Assembly: GCA_937907215.1 (NCBI GenBank)
Contig: CALESG010000110.1
Coordinates: 1 to 64,000 of the forward strand
Origin: an uncultured Ruminococcus sp.
Lineage (GTDB): Bacteria; Bacillota; Clostridia; Oscillospirales; Ruminococcaceae
Reading direction: 5' to 3'
Length of the DNA stretch: 64,000 nucleotides
The translations under genes and the position numbers were made by a program. The stretch's first letter is position 1, and the number at the start of each line of letters is the position of its first letter. The notes under the pieces were generated by a model. The model saw only the letters and a list, made by a program, of their open reading frames with translations. It had not been told where the DNA came from and ran no database searches. This document shows positions 25,745-33,224 of the stretch, in pieces.

Positions 25745-28279
25745 ATGGCAGGACTTACAGGACGTGAAGCACAGGCACGTCTGCGTGCAGAAGGTGAAAA
25801 TGCACTGGCACAAGGAAAGCAAACAAGTATCATGAAAATATTTCTCGGACAATTCCGAGATTTTATGGTAATGATCCTTCTTGTCGGTGCTGTTATAGCT
25901 GCACTTTTGGGTGAAGTTACTGATGCTGTCACTATTATACTTATTGTTCTTTTAAATGCTATACTTGGATTTGTACAAGAATATCGCACCGAAAGAACAC
26001 TTGAAGCACTAAGAAATATGACAGCACCAAAGGCAACGGTCTGCCGTGATGGAAAATGGCAAAAGCTCCCTGCAAGGCTGCTTGTATGCGGTGACTTGAT
26101 TCGTATAGAAGCAGGTGACAATGTTCCGGCTGATTGTGCTGTAACAGAAAGTCAAGGGCTTGCTGTTCAGGAATCAATTCTAACAGGTGAATCTGAACCA
26201 GTTTCCAAAACAGTCGTACAGCCGATGCCAAGTTCAAATGCTCTGCATCAGAAAGGTGTACTTTATTCAGGTACAGGTGTTCTGAAAGGAAGCGGTGAAG
26301 GAATAGTTATTGCAACAGGAGTAAATACTCAGATGGGTAAAATATCTGAAAGCCTTTCTGATATTGAAGATTCTATGACACCATTACAGAAACGTCTTGC
26401 AGGACTTGGAAAAGTCGTTGGCTCTTTATGTATAGGCGTATGCATTGTGGTATTCTTAGCAGGCATTTTACGTGGCGAACCGTTTTTTGATATGATCATG
26501 ACAGGTATAACCATAGCAATTGCAGCTATTCCAGAAGGTCTGCCTGCTACAGTAACAATAGCTCTTGCACTTGCTGTAAGCAGAATGAGGCAGCATAATG
26601 CACTTGTTAATCGTCTTCACAGTGTAGAAACTCTCGGCTGTGCAAATGTAATATGCTCCGATAAAACCGGAACAATTACGGAAAATAAAATGACGGTCAC
26701 TGAAATAAGACTCCTCGGCGAATGTTTCAACGTAACCGCAAACAGCATTGCCAAAGGCAGAGAAAACATCAGTGTAAATTCCAACACTGCCCTTTCAGAA
26801 CTGCTTCACTGCGGAATATTATGCAGCACTGCAACTGAAACAGAAGGAGATCCAACAGAAACTGCAATAATAACATCCGCAAAAAAAGCCGGTCTTAATG
26901 CAGAAAGAATAAGATCAAAATATCCACGAGTTTCAATAGAACCGTTCGACAGCGATAAAAAGTATATGAGAGTGACTGTTCGAAACGGTTCTAAAGAAAA
27001 GGTATATGTAAAAGGTGCTGCCGATGTTCTGCTTAAAATGTGCAAAAAATGTCTGCATAACGGAATTTGTACTGATCTTACACCAGAACTTTTGCAAGAT
27101 ATAGAGAGAGCTGCATCTGATATGTCTGACAAAGCACTGAGGGTCTTGGGATTTGCATATGGCGAAAATGATAATGAGCTTATCTTTGCCGGACTTTGCG
27201 GAATGGAAGATCCTCCACGAGCAGCTGCAAAAGCTGCTATACGCCTGTGCAGTCATGCAAAAATAAGAACTGTTATGATAACAGGCGATCATCCTAAAAC
27301 AGCTTCTGCAATTGCAAAAAAAGCAGGCATTCAAAGAGCAGGTCATGTATTGACCGGTGTGCAAATCGATAACATGTCCGACAGTGAACTTGCGGCGGAT
27401 GCTGACAGATATGGCGTGTTTGCAAGAGTCAGTCCTGCACACAAACTTCGTCTTGTAAGAGCATTTCAGGCAAATGGTGCTGTAGTTGCAATGACGGGCG
27501 ATGGTGTAAACGATGCACCTGCAATAAAAGCTGCTGATGTAGGCGTTGCTATGGGAAAAGGCGGCACAGATGTGGCACGTCAGGCTGCCGATGTTGTATT
27601 GCTTGATGATAATTTTGAAACGCTTGTAAGTGCCGTAGAACAGGGACGATGCGTTTATGCGAATATAAGAAAATTCGTGCGTTACCTTCTCTCCTGCAAT
27701 ATAGGCGAAGTGGCAACGATGTTCCTTGGAATACTTGTAGGAATGCCCACACCACTTCTGCCGGTGCAAATTCTTCTTGTAAATCTGGTAACAGATAGTT
27801 TGCCGGCAATTGCATTGGGTCTTGAACCGCCTGATCCAGACGATATGTACTCACCGCCACGAAATAAAAATGATGGATTCTTTTCCGGCGGACTAATGCA
27901 AAAAATCGGACTTAGAGGCATACTAATAGGTCTTTGCACTCTTGGTTCATTCAGCACTGCCATGCGTTTAGAAGGTACTCTTGCAGGTGCAAGAACTGCC
28001 GCTCTCTGTACACTCATTCTCTCACAGCTTGTTCATGTATTTGAATGCAAATCAGAGAAAAAGGGACTCTTCAACATAAGTTACACAAATAACATGAAAC
28101 TTGTCGGTGCTGTCTTGATTTCATTTGCAGCACTTATCGCAGCCGTTCAAATACCGGTTATGCAAGTGATTTTCGGCACTGTTGCACTAAGTCCATTGGG
28201 ATGGCTCTCTGCAATAGGATTTTCCATTGCCGTTCCTATATGTGCCTCACTTGCCCTTTCAGGCAGAAAATCAAAATAA
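25745..28279 (+). CDS. P-type cation-transporting ATPase (Ca2+ type)
   Basis: An 844-residue P2-type ATPase that exports a cation, most likely Ca2+. It has the actuator TGES, the membrane motif AAIPEGLPATV (segment 4), the phosphorylated Asp in CSDKTGTITENK, KGAADVLL, the hinge TGDGVNDAPAIKAADVG, and six C-terminal segments. ATG 25745 is chosen because TGGAGGTG is at the right distance and cation_ATPase_N begins at LTGREAQARL. It appears to be a monocistronic unit behind repeat C. Mn2+ or a related ion cannot be excluded. Confidence 0.9.
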   Translation: MAGLTGREAQARLRAEGENALAQGKQTSIMKIFLGQFRDFMVMILLVGAVIAALLGEVTDAVTIILIVLLNAILGFVQEYRTERTLEALRNMTAPKATVCRDGKWQKLPARLLVCGDLIRIEAGDNVPADCAVTESQGLAVQESILTGESEPVSKTVVQPMPSSNALHQKGVLYSGTGVLKGSGEGIVIATGVNTQMGKISESLSDIEDSMTPLQKRLAGLGKVVGSLCIGVCIVVFLAGILRGEPFFDMIMTGITIAIAAIPEGLPATVTIALALAVSRMRQHNALVNRLHSVETLGCANVICSDKTGTITENKMTVTEIRLLGECFNVTANSIAKGRENISVNSNTALSELLHCGILCSTATETEGDPTETAIITSAKKAGLNAERIRSKYPRVSIEPFDSDKKYMRVTVRNGSKEKVYVKGAADVLLKMCKKCLHNGICTDLTPELLQDIERAASDMSDKALRVLGFAYGENDNELIFAGLCGMEDPPRAAAKAAIRLCSHAKIRTVMITGDHPKTASAIAKKAGIQRAGHVLTGVQIDNMSDSELAADADRYGVFARVSPAHKLRLVRAFQANGAVVAMTGDGVNDAPAIKAADVGVAMGKGGTDVARQAADVVLLDDNFETLVSAVEQGRCVYANIRKFVRYLLSCNIGEVATMFLGILVGMPTPLLPVQILLVNLVTDSLPAIALGLEPPDPDDMYSPPRNKNDGFFSGGLMQKIGLRGILIGLCTLGSFSTAMRLEGTLAGARTAALCTLILSQLVHVFECKSEKKGLFNISYTNNMKLVGAVLISFAALIAAVQIPVMQVIFGTVALSPLGWLSAIGFSIAVPICASLALSGRKSK

Positions 28280-28280
28280 A

Positions 28281-28448
28281 TTAGGTTGTGTTGCCACTAA
28301 CATAATTTGCAGATTTTTGAGCAGAACTCCTGCAAAAACAAGGAGAGGAAACGCAGGCGGGACTGTAGTCCGGCAAGTTTTCCAAACGCAGTATGTGCAA
28401 AATTCTGCCAAAAATATGCGTTTTAGGCTTGGTGTCAACACACCCTAA
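28281..28448. repeat. Intergenic inverted-repeat element E
   Basis: A 168-nt copy that fills the whole gap between the convergent ATPase and gpr genes. Ends ttaggttgtgttg and caacacaccctaa are inverted repeats. The core has gcagatttttgagcagaa, a central ggact-gt-agtcc at 28360-28371, and ctgccaaaaatatgcg. Its right end (ccctaa, TTAG on the minus strand) supplies the gpr stop codon TAG at 28445-28447. Confidence 0.75.
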
Positions 28449-29296
28449 ATCGACTGAGCATCCGCAAATGTAAATTCGGGATGAAGTGCAAGGTTTATTC
28501 CACATGAGATCATACCAGCTGCGTGATCTATAAGTCTGTCAATATCTCTTGGCGTGACCATCATATTCGGACTGTCTTCCGGTATATCCTGCCCTGTAAT
28601 TGCTCTTGCTACAGTATGCAGATCAACTACTGTAGGCACACCAATGGCAATTACAGGTATACCTAAGGTATGTTCTGACAGCTCCAGACGCTTATTATCA
28701 ACGCCGCTTCCAGGGCATATTCCACTGTCACACATTTGAATTGTTGTACCAAGCCTTGAAAGCTCGGCACACGCCAAGGCATCTATCGCTATAACTGCTG
28801 ATGGATTTATTTTTTCACATACTGCTGAAATTATTTCTGCTGTTTCCATTCCGGTCTGTCCCAGAACTCCGCTTTGGATAACACTGACAGGACGCAATGA
28901 TCTAAGAAAATCGGCTTCTCCCTCTGCAAGTTCCTGTCTAAGATGACGTGTTGCCAAAATCTTTCCGGCTGCCCTAGGACCTAATGCATCCGGAGTAATG
29001 GCACTATTGCCAAGTCCGGCTATAAGAACCGGTCCATCTGACGGCAAAAATGAGGAAAGTTCAAGAGAAAACTCTTCTGTCATCTCCTGATAGTTATCTG
29101 AAAATCGGCTGAGTGCAGAAGTTTCAAGCGTAAGATATTTACCTTTTGGTTTTCCTATTCGTCTGCCGCTTGAATCGCTGTCAATTCTTATATCTGTTAT
29201 TCTAAATACGTTTCCTCTTATTGTACTGTGAATTCCACTATCATTATATGCATCTTGGCTTATTCTTTCAAGGGCAAGGTCAGTTCTTGCAGCCAT
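28445..29296 (-). CDS. gpr: GPR endopeptidase (spore germination protease)
   Basis: A 283-residue aspartic-type protease that degrades small acid-soluble spore proteins during germination; it is made as a zymogen. The N-terminal TDLALE start and the conserved GLGNSAITPDALGP, QTGMETAEII, DALACAELSRLGTTIQMCDSGICPGSGV and IAIGVPTVVD blocks are all present. It sits just upstream of rpsT on the opposite strand, a common clostridial arrangement. Its presence implies a sporulation programme, or a relic of one, in this lineage. The stop codon comes from repeat E. Confidence 0.93.
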   Translation of the reverse strand: MAARTDLALERISQDAYNDSGIHSTIRGNVFRITDIRIDSDSSGRRIGKPKGKYLTLETSALSRFSDNYQEMTEEFSLELSSFLPSDGPVLIAGLGNSAITPDALGPRAAGKILATRHLRQELAEGEADFLRSLRPVSVIQSGVLGQTGMETAEIISAVCEKINPSAVIAIDALACAELSRLGTTIQMCDSGICPGSGVDNKRLELSEHTLGIPVIAIGVPTVVDLHTVARAITGQDIPEDSPNMMVTPRDIDRLIDHAAGMISCGINLALHPEFTFADAQSI

Positions 29297-29317
29297 TCTA
29301 TCAGCTCCTTTTTTATA

Positions 29318-29664
29318 TTAAAACCTGTATTCATAAGATAATTCACATGTCTTTTTTACAAATTTTGCATATACCTGCACCAATAAAAGCTCACAATACG
29401 TCAGTATGCTTTAAGGCAACACCGCACAAAGCTCGCCTGATGGCTCTGTACGTTATCTGTTTGCATATTTCTTGTCATATTTTACAAAAAGCCTCGTGAA
29501 TACACAAAGTATTCACTGCATTTTTTGTTTCACCTGACAATAAATCTGTCTGCACATCTGACATACAGTCTTTGTGCGGTGTTGCCTTCACTTTTTCACC
29601 TTGTCCTCTGAAACATCATGCTCAAAAATCCACACATCTTGCCTATGAATACAGGTTCTTAAAG
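29318..29664. repeat. Intergenic inverted-repeat element D, interrupted by a second element
   Basis: The outer copy has ends aaacctgtattcataag and ctatgaatacaggtt and, read on the minus strand, gtgtggatttttgagcat and agcatactgacgtatt as in copy B. It is split near its centre by the 176-nt element at 29413-29588. Confidence 0.78.
29413..29588. mobile_element. Nested miniature element with perfect 19-nt terminal inverted repeats
   Basis: aaggcaacaccgcacaaag at 29413-29431 is exactly repeated in reverse complement at 29570-29588. Removing 29413-29588 restores a continuous copy of element D matching copy B (cagtatgctttcac...). The inside has an own hairpin, gaatac-acaaa-gtattc, and resembles the core of element F. 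No transposase is encoded. Confidence 0.8.
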
Positions 29665-29729
29665 AAATATTTGTGCGTTTTTACCGTAATTGGGGATAAA
29701 AAATCGTTATTTTATTTAAATAATAACTA

Positions 29730-29758
29730 TTGCATTATTCTACAAATCGTGGTATAAT
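29730..29758 (+). promoter_or_regulatory. rpsT promoter
   Basis: TTGCAT (29730-29735), 17 nt, TATAAT (29753-29758). Confidence 0.8.
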
Positions 29759-29764
29759 AAGATT

Positions 29765-29905
29765 TAGTCATGATGCGATTAAACCCAATTGCATTGGCAA
29801 ATGGTCGTACCATCTTGCAGGAAGCGGTACCGTGTCAATTCCGTTTCTATGATATGACTTTGCTTATCGGATATTCACGGAAAATCCGACCATAAAAAAC
29901 AAGGA
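29765..29905 (+). promoter_or_regulatory. Structured leader of rpsT
   Basis: About 150 nt of leader with the self-complementary cggtaccg, a ggaa/ttcc pairing and the hairpin tcggat-attcacggaaa-atccga just before the SD. An autoregulatory ribosomal-protein leader is plausible but not proven by one sequence. Confidence 0.4.
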
Positions 29906-29915
29906 GGTGGCACAA

Positions 29916-30176
29916 ATGCCAAATATTAAATCTGCTAAGAAGAGAGTAAAGGTTATCAAGACTAAGACTGCACTCAACAAGTCAAGAAAGTCAAATATGA
30001 AGACTCTTATCAAGAAGGCTGATGCAGCTTGCAAAAACAACGCTGCTGATAAAGACGCTGCTATCAAGGTAGCTATCAAGCGTGTAGATCAGGCTTGCGC
30101 AAAGGGTCTTATGCACAAGAATGCTGCAGCTAGAAAGAAATCTCAGCTGATGAAGAAGCTGAATGCAGCTGGCTAA
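29916..30176 (+). CDS. rpsT: 30S ribosomal protein S20
   Basis: An 86-residue basic helical protein binding 16S rRNA. It starts PNIKSAKKRVK and ends AAARKKSQLMKKLNAAG, as usual for S20. ATG 29916 has AAGGAGGTGG upstream; an ATG nine bases earlier falls too close to that SD. It has its own promoter, leader and terminator. Its codon choice is biased as in highly expressed genes. Confidence 0.95.
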   Translation: MPNIKSAKKRVKVIKTKTALNKSRKSNMKTLIKKADAACKNNAADKDAAIKVAIKRVDQACAKGLMHKNAAARKKSQLMKKLNAAG

Positions 30177-30210
30177 GTCATTACTTAGTCTGTACTAAAG
30201 TATAAAAATT

Positions 30211-30245
30211 GGGCTGTTGCGTTAAATATCGCAGCAGCCTTTTTG
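30211..30245 (+). terminator. rpsT terminator
   Basis: Hairpin ggctgttgcg/cgcagcagcc followed by ttttt; same stem family as at 11024 and 40554. Confidence 0.8.
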
Positions 30246-30263
30246 CAGTTCAAATAAAATTTA

Positions 30264-30494
30264 TTATAATTTATGATTTGATTTAGGATAAGGGATTTTT
30301 TCATCTGTTCTTCCCATAAGGTAATCAACACTAGTATTATAAAATTCAGCTAGAGATTGCCATACAAGACTTGGTATGTCATTTTCGCCCGTTTCATATT
30401 TGGAATAACCCGTTTGTGACATATTTAGATATTCAGCGATTTGCTTTTGAGTCAAATCAGCATCCTCTCTTAAATTACGTATCCTATTATGCAT
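30264..30494 (-). CDS. XRE-family small repressor 1
   Basis: A 76-residue single-domain helix-turn-helix protein: IRNLREDADLTQKQIAEYL, MSQTGYSKYETG, then SVDYLMGRTDEK. The Cro/C1-type DNA-binding domain fills the protein, and there is no sensor domain. SD AGGAGAG precedes ATG 30494. It is a close paralogue of the next gene upstream (identical NLREDADL, YNTSVDYL and YPKS), so the pair arose by tandem duplication. It probably competes for the same operators. Confidence 0.85.
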   Translation of the reverse strand: MHNRIRNLREDADLTQKQIAEYLNMSQTGYSKYETGENDIPSLVWQSLAEFYNTSVDYLMGRTDEKIPYPKSNHKL

Positions 30495-30555
30495 AATTAC
30501 TCTCCTAATTTATTTGATATAATTATATGATAATCTGAAACAGGTTATAAGCAAA

Positions 30556-30783
30556 TTATTTTTTACTTTTGGGATATGGTTTTTTCTCATCAGTCAAGCC
30601 AAGCAAATAGTCCACACTGGTATTATAAAACTTAGCAAGTGCAACAAGCACTTCGGTTGGAATATCTCTTGTCCCAATCTCGTATCGGGAATATGTGACT
30701 TGTGTGCAGTGGAGATATTCCGCCAAATCACGCTGATATAAATCAGCGTCTTCACGTAAATTTCTAACTCTTTCGTACTGCAT
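30556..30783 (-). CDS. XRE-family small repressor 2
   Basis: A 75-residue Cro/C1-type DNA-binding protein (VRNLREDADLYQRDLAEYL, TQVTYSRYEIG, SVDYLLGLTDEK). ATG 30783 is chosen because AAAGGAG is 8 nt upstream; the frame extends to 30867 without a ribosome site and would cross the operators. Directly upstream lie two near-identical dyads and a divergent consensus promoter, so it should repress the divergent unit and itself. Confidence 0.85.
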   Translation of the reverse strand: MQYERVRNLREDADLYQRDLAEYLHCTQVTYSRYEIGTRDIPTEVLVALAKFYNTSVDYLLGLTDEKKPYPKSKK

Positions 30784-30817
30784 ATCATCACTCCTTTTAT
30801 GAAATATTATATAGCAA

Positions 30818-30830
30818 ACCAAATTGGTAT
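30818..30830. promoter_or_regulatory. XRE operator 1
   Basis: accaaattggtat, an AATT-centred dyad beside the minus-strand -10 (TATAAT, 30811-30806) of the repressor gene. The same motif recurs 25 nt to the right. Confidence 0.65.
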
Positions 30831-30831
30831 A

Positions 30832-30860
30832 TTGACATATAAACCGAATTGGTATATAAT
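30832..30860 (+). promoter_or_regulatory. Consensus promoter under XRE control
   Basis: A full consensus TTGACA (30832-30837), 17 nt, TATAAT (30855-30860). Operator 2 lies inside the spacer. Confidence 0.8.
30843..30855. promoter_or_regulatory. XRE operator 2
   Basis: accgaattggtat, one base different from operator 1, between the -35 and -10 of the plus-strand promoter; binding here should block RNA polymerase. Confidence 0.65.
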
Positions 30861-30884
30861 ATTTCAATGAAAGGTAGGATATTA

Positions 30885-31084
30885 TGATGATACAAAATTA
30901 ATATGTAAGATATAAAAAAGCTTATTTTTGTTTGTTTTGTGCTATGTGTGATACTATTGAGCTTTTGGAAAGTATACTTACAGAAATTGATGTACAAAAT
31001 GAAACGGCGAAGCTGCTGACAGCTGAGATTGAACGTCTTAAAGCTGTACAGCAGCAAACAGAGGAATTTATTATATCAGACTAA
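30885..31084 (+). pseudogene. Small gene interrupted by an in-frame stop
   Basis: Behind the consensus promoter, AAAGGTAGGA and a double ATG open a frame that reads only five codons before TAA. The same frame then continues as YVRYKKAYFC... and from an internal ATG at 30944 as 46 residues (MCDTIELLESILTEID...), rich in Glu, Gln and Leu, predicted helical, ending at 31084. The internal ATG has no ribosome site. It looks like a small gene broken by one stop codon. It may still be expressed from 30944. I do not recognise the family. Confidence 0.45.
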
Positions 31085-31090
31085 AATATA

Positions 31091-31441
31091 TCACTCTGCC
31101 CCAAGTCCAAAACTTATTTGCAGTGCGTTATTTATTTGAGTCATAGAACCAGTATCAAGCGTTCCCATCTTGTCTTTAAGTCTGCGTTTGTCAATTGTAC
31201 GTATTTGTTCCAAAAGAACAATGCTGTCCTTTGTAAGTCCGCACGAATCCGCACTTACCGGAATATGAGTAGGAAGCTTTGCCTTATCTTTCTGGCTGGT
31301 AATTGCTGCTGCGATTACTGTTGGACTGTGTCTGTTGCCAATATCATTCTGCACAATAAGTACGGGTCTAACTCCGCCCTGTTCAGAGCCTACTACTGGG
31401 CTGAGATCTGCGTAATAGATGTCGCCACGTCTGACCATCAT
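31091..31441 (-). CDS. mazF: MazF/NdoA-type endoribonuclease toxin
   Basis: A 116-residue PemK/MazF-fold mRNA interferase: [31 protein letters not shown] at the N-terminus with the catalytic Arg region, VIAAAITSQ, and the [12 protein letters not shown] stretch. It cuts single-stranded mRNA at short motifs. Normally an antitoxin gene lies directly upstream on the same strand; here upstream is the divergent birA. SD AGGAG lies 9 nt before ATG 31441. This is therefore an orphan toxin, or its antitoxin is elsewhere. Confidence 0.88.
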   Translation of the reverse strand: MMVRRGDIYYADLSPVVGSEQGGVRPVLIVQNDIGNRHSPTVIAAAITSQKDKAKLPTHIPVSADSCGLTKDSIVLLEQIRTIDKRRLKDKMGTLDTGSMTQINNALQISFGLGAE

Positions 31442-31542
31442 ATATATTCACTCCTATTTAAGAATTATACTCTGTCTGGATTATGCCCTGTTATTACTAT
31501 TTTATGCACTGTTTAAAGATAGGTGCAGAAAGGAATTTTTTT

Positions 31543-32268
31543 ATGATAGAATTTTCAACGATTCACTTTGAAGAATTAGATTCAACAAATACAAAATGTA
31601 TGTTACTTGCAAGAAATGGTGCCGCACATGGCACAGTTGTAATTGCAGATCACCAAAGTGCTGGAAAAGGCAGACGTGGACGTTATTTCTGCTCGCCAAA
31701 GGGTGCCGGGCTTTATTGCAGTGTTTTAATTCGTGAAGGATTTAACATGGAAAATATAAATCTGATAACACCTTGTGCCGCTGTTGCTGCTGCCAAAGCT
31801 ATTGAAGAATTATCTGGACACGAAACGAAAATCAAATGGGTAAATGATATTTTCATGGGCGGAAGAAAACTTTGTGGAATTCTTACAGAAGCGTCCTTGC
31901 CTGATTTTGCTGTTATAGGAATAGGTATAAATCTTTTGTATGTAAAAGACGAATTTACAGAAGAATTACATTCCATTGCAACATCTATTGAAGAGCAAAC
32001 AGAAAAAGTTATAAAACCCATAGAAATGGAAAAGGCACTGCTGTTCCACCTTTCAAACGAACTTTCAAAACTCAGCAGCAAAGCATTCTTAAATGAATAC
32101 AAAAAACGTTCTTTTGTAATAGGAAAAGAAATTGAAGTTCATTCCGGAAATAAAATTTACAATGCCAAAGCTATTGATATAGATGACAATGCTGGACTTA
32201 TATTAGAATTGCCCGATAAAACAAAACAAACATTGATAACCGGTGAGGTGTCTATACGAATCAAATAA
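31543..32268 (+). CDS. birA: Biotin--[acetyl-CoA-carboxylase] ligase (monofunctional BirA)
   Basis: Attaches biotin to Lys125 of AccB through biotinyl-AMP. ATG 31543 (241 residues) has AAAGGA upstream. Family marks are LDSTNTK, the biotin/ATP loop GKGRRGRYF, KWVNDIF and the C-terminal SH3-like domain (from about 195). There is no N-terminal winged-helix domain, so it cannot act as the biotin-operon repressor seen in E. coli and Bacillus. It ends in a convergent terminator. Confidence 0.93.
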   Translation: MIEFSTIHFEELDSTNTKCMLLARNGAAHGTVVIADHQSAGKGRRGRYFCSPKGAGLYCSVLIREGFNMENINLITPCAAVAAAKAIEELSGHETKIKWVNDIFMGGRKLCGILTEASLPDFAVIGIGINLLYVKDEFTEELHSIATSIEEQTEKVIKPIEMEKALLFHLSNELSKLSSKAFLNEYKKRSFVIGKEIEVHSGNKIYNAKAIDIDDNAGLILELPDKTKQTLITGEVSIRIK

Positions 32269-32274
32269 CAAGAA

Positions 32275-32302
32275 AAAGAGCCACAAAAATTTGTGACTCT
32301 TT
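32275..32302. terminator. Bidirectional terminator, birA / ABC transporter
   Basis: aaagagccac-aaaaatt-tgtgactcttt type hairpin (one mismatch) with A and T tracts on either side, between convergent genes. Confidence 0.8.
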
Positions 32303-32336
32303 TATTATAATAATTTAAATTATGATTATTATTCTA

Positions 32337-33224
32337 TTATTCCTTAACGCCACCCAGAGCAACGCCGCCAACGATAAACTTAGACAGGCAAAGGTAGATG
32401 ATAACGATCGGAATTACAGACAGAGCAACAGCTGCATACTGTGCACCTACGTCAGGATGCTTATCCTGACCAAGTACGTTCTGAATCATGATAGGCATTG
32501 TGTAACGCTTTGTGTTACTCAAAATGATCATGTTCTGTGTGTAGTAGTTGTTCCAGTTCTGAACGAATGCAAATATAGCCTGTACTGCAATAGCAGGTTT
32601 ACACATAGGAATTGCAATAGAAACAAATGTACGGAACTCTCCGCATCCATCGATTCTTGCTGCTTCTACTATATCCAGCGGGAATGAAGACTTCATATAC
32701 TGACGCATATAGAATACAACAGCAGGAGCCGCAATAGCCGGAAGAATAAGTGGAATATAAGAGTTTGCAAGACCCAGAGTACCAACCATAAACTGTACAA
32801 AACCTGTAGATGTTACCTGAACAGGAATCATCATTACAGCAAGAATGATTGTATAAGCTGTGTCACGAACTTTGAAATTGTAAACAGTTAAACCGTATGA
32901 AGTCAGTGCAGAGAAGAATACAGTAAGAACTGTAGAGCAGCCTGCAATGATCAAGCTGTTTAAATAACCTGTCCAAACATTGAAGTCTGGGAACTGAGCC
33001 ATTTCACCCTTGGAAATATTATAAAAGTTTGTAGAAAAATCGCCGCCAGGAATGAAGTTAATAGGATTGGTACTCAAGAAGAATCTGTCATGTGTAGCAT
33101 TACATACCATTATCCACAGAGGGACAATACATACTGCTGCAAGCAAAAGACAAACAATGAAACATCCTGCTGACTTAATTTTCTGAATCAACATATAATT
33201 CTTAGATACGCCAACATTTTCCAT
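32337..33224 (-). CDS. Sugar ABC transporter permease (MalG type)
   Basis: A 295-residue inner-membrane permease with six segments and the EAA loop EAARIDGCGEFRTFVSIAIP (about residues 195-214). It forms the translocation channel with the other permease. It overlaps the upstream permease by one base. Its C-terminal FIVGGVALGGVKE is typical for CUT1 transporters. The substrate is unknown; an oligosaccharide is likely given the neighbouring glycosidases. Confidence 0.92.
   Translation of the reverse strand: MENVGVSKNYMLIQKIKSAGCFIVCLLLAAVCIVPLWIMVCNATHDRFFLSTNPINFIPGGDFSTNFYNISKGEMAQFPDFNVWTGYLNSLIIAGCSTVLTVFFSALTSYGLTVYNFKVRDTAYTIILAVMMIPVQVTSTGFVQFMVGTLGLANSYIPLILPAIAAPAVVFYMRQYMKSSFPLDIVEAARIDGCGEFRTFVSIAIPMCKPAIAVQAIFAFVQNWNNYYTQNMIILSNTKRYTMPIMIQNVLGQDKHPDVGAQYAAVALSVIPIVIIYLCLSKFIVGGVALGGVKE

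Noticed and set aside
25486..26121. 211-codon minus-strand frame across element C and the ATPase start
   Set aside because: It crosses the ATPase SD and start and the repeat, with no SD or recognisable product.
26933..27769. 278-codon minus-strand frame inside the P-type ATPase gene
   Set aside because: It mirrors a highly conserved ATPase region; composition (Cys, His, Tyr rich) is typical of an antisense shadow.
29221..29499. 92-codon frame across gpr start and elements
   Set aside because: It begins antisense to gpr and runs through both elements; no SD.
30884..31084. Idea that the small broken frame is the MazF antitoxin
   Set aside because: It is convergent with mazF, separately promoted and interrupted; known antitoxins lie upstream on the same strand. 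Kept only as a test in the findings.
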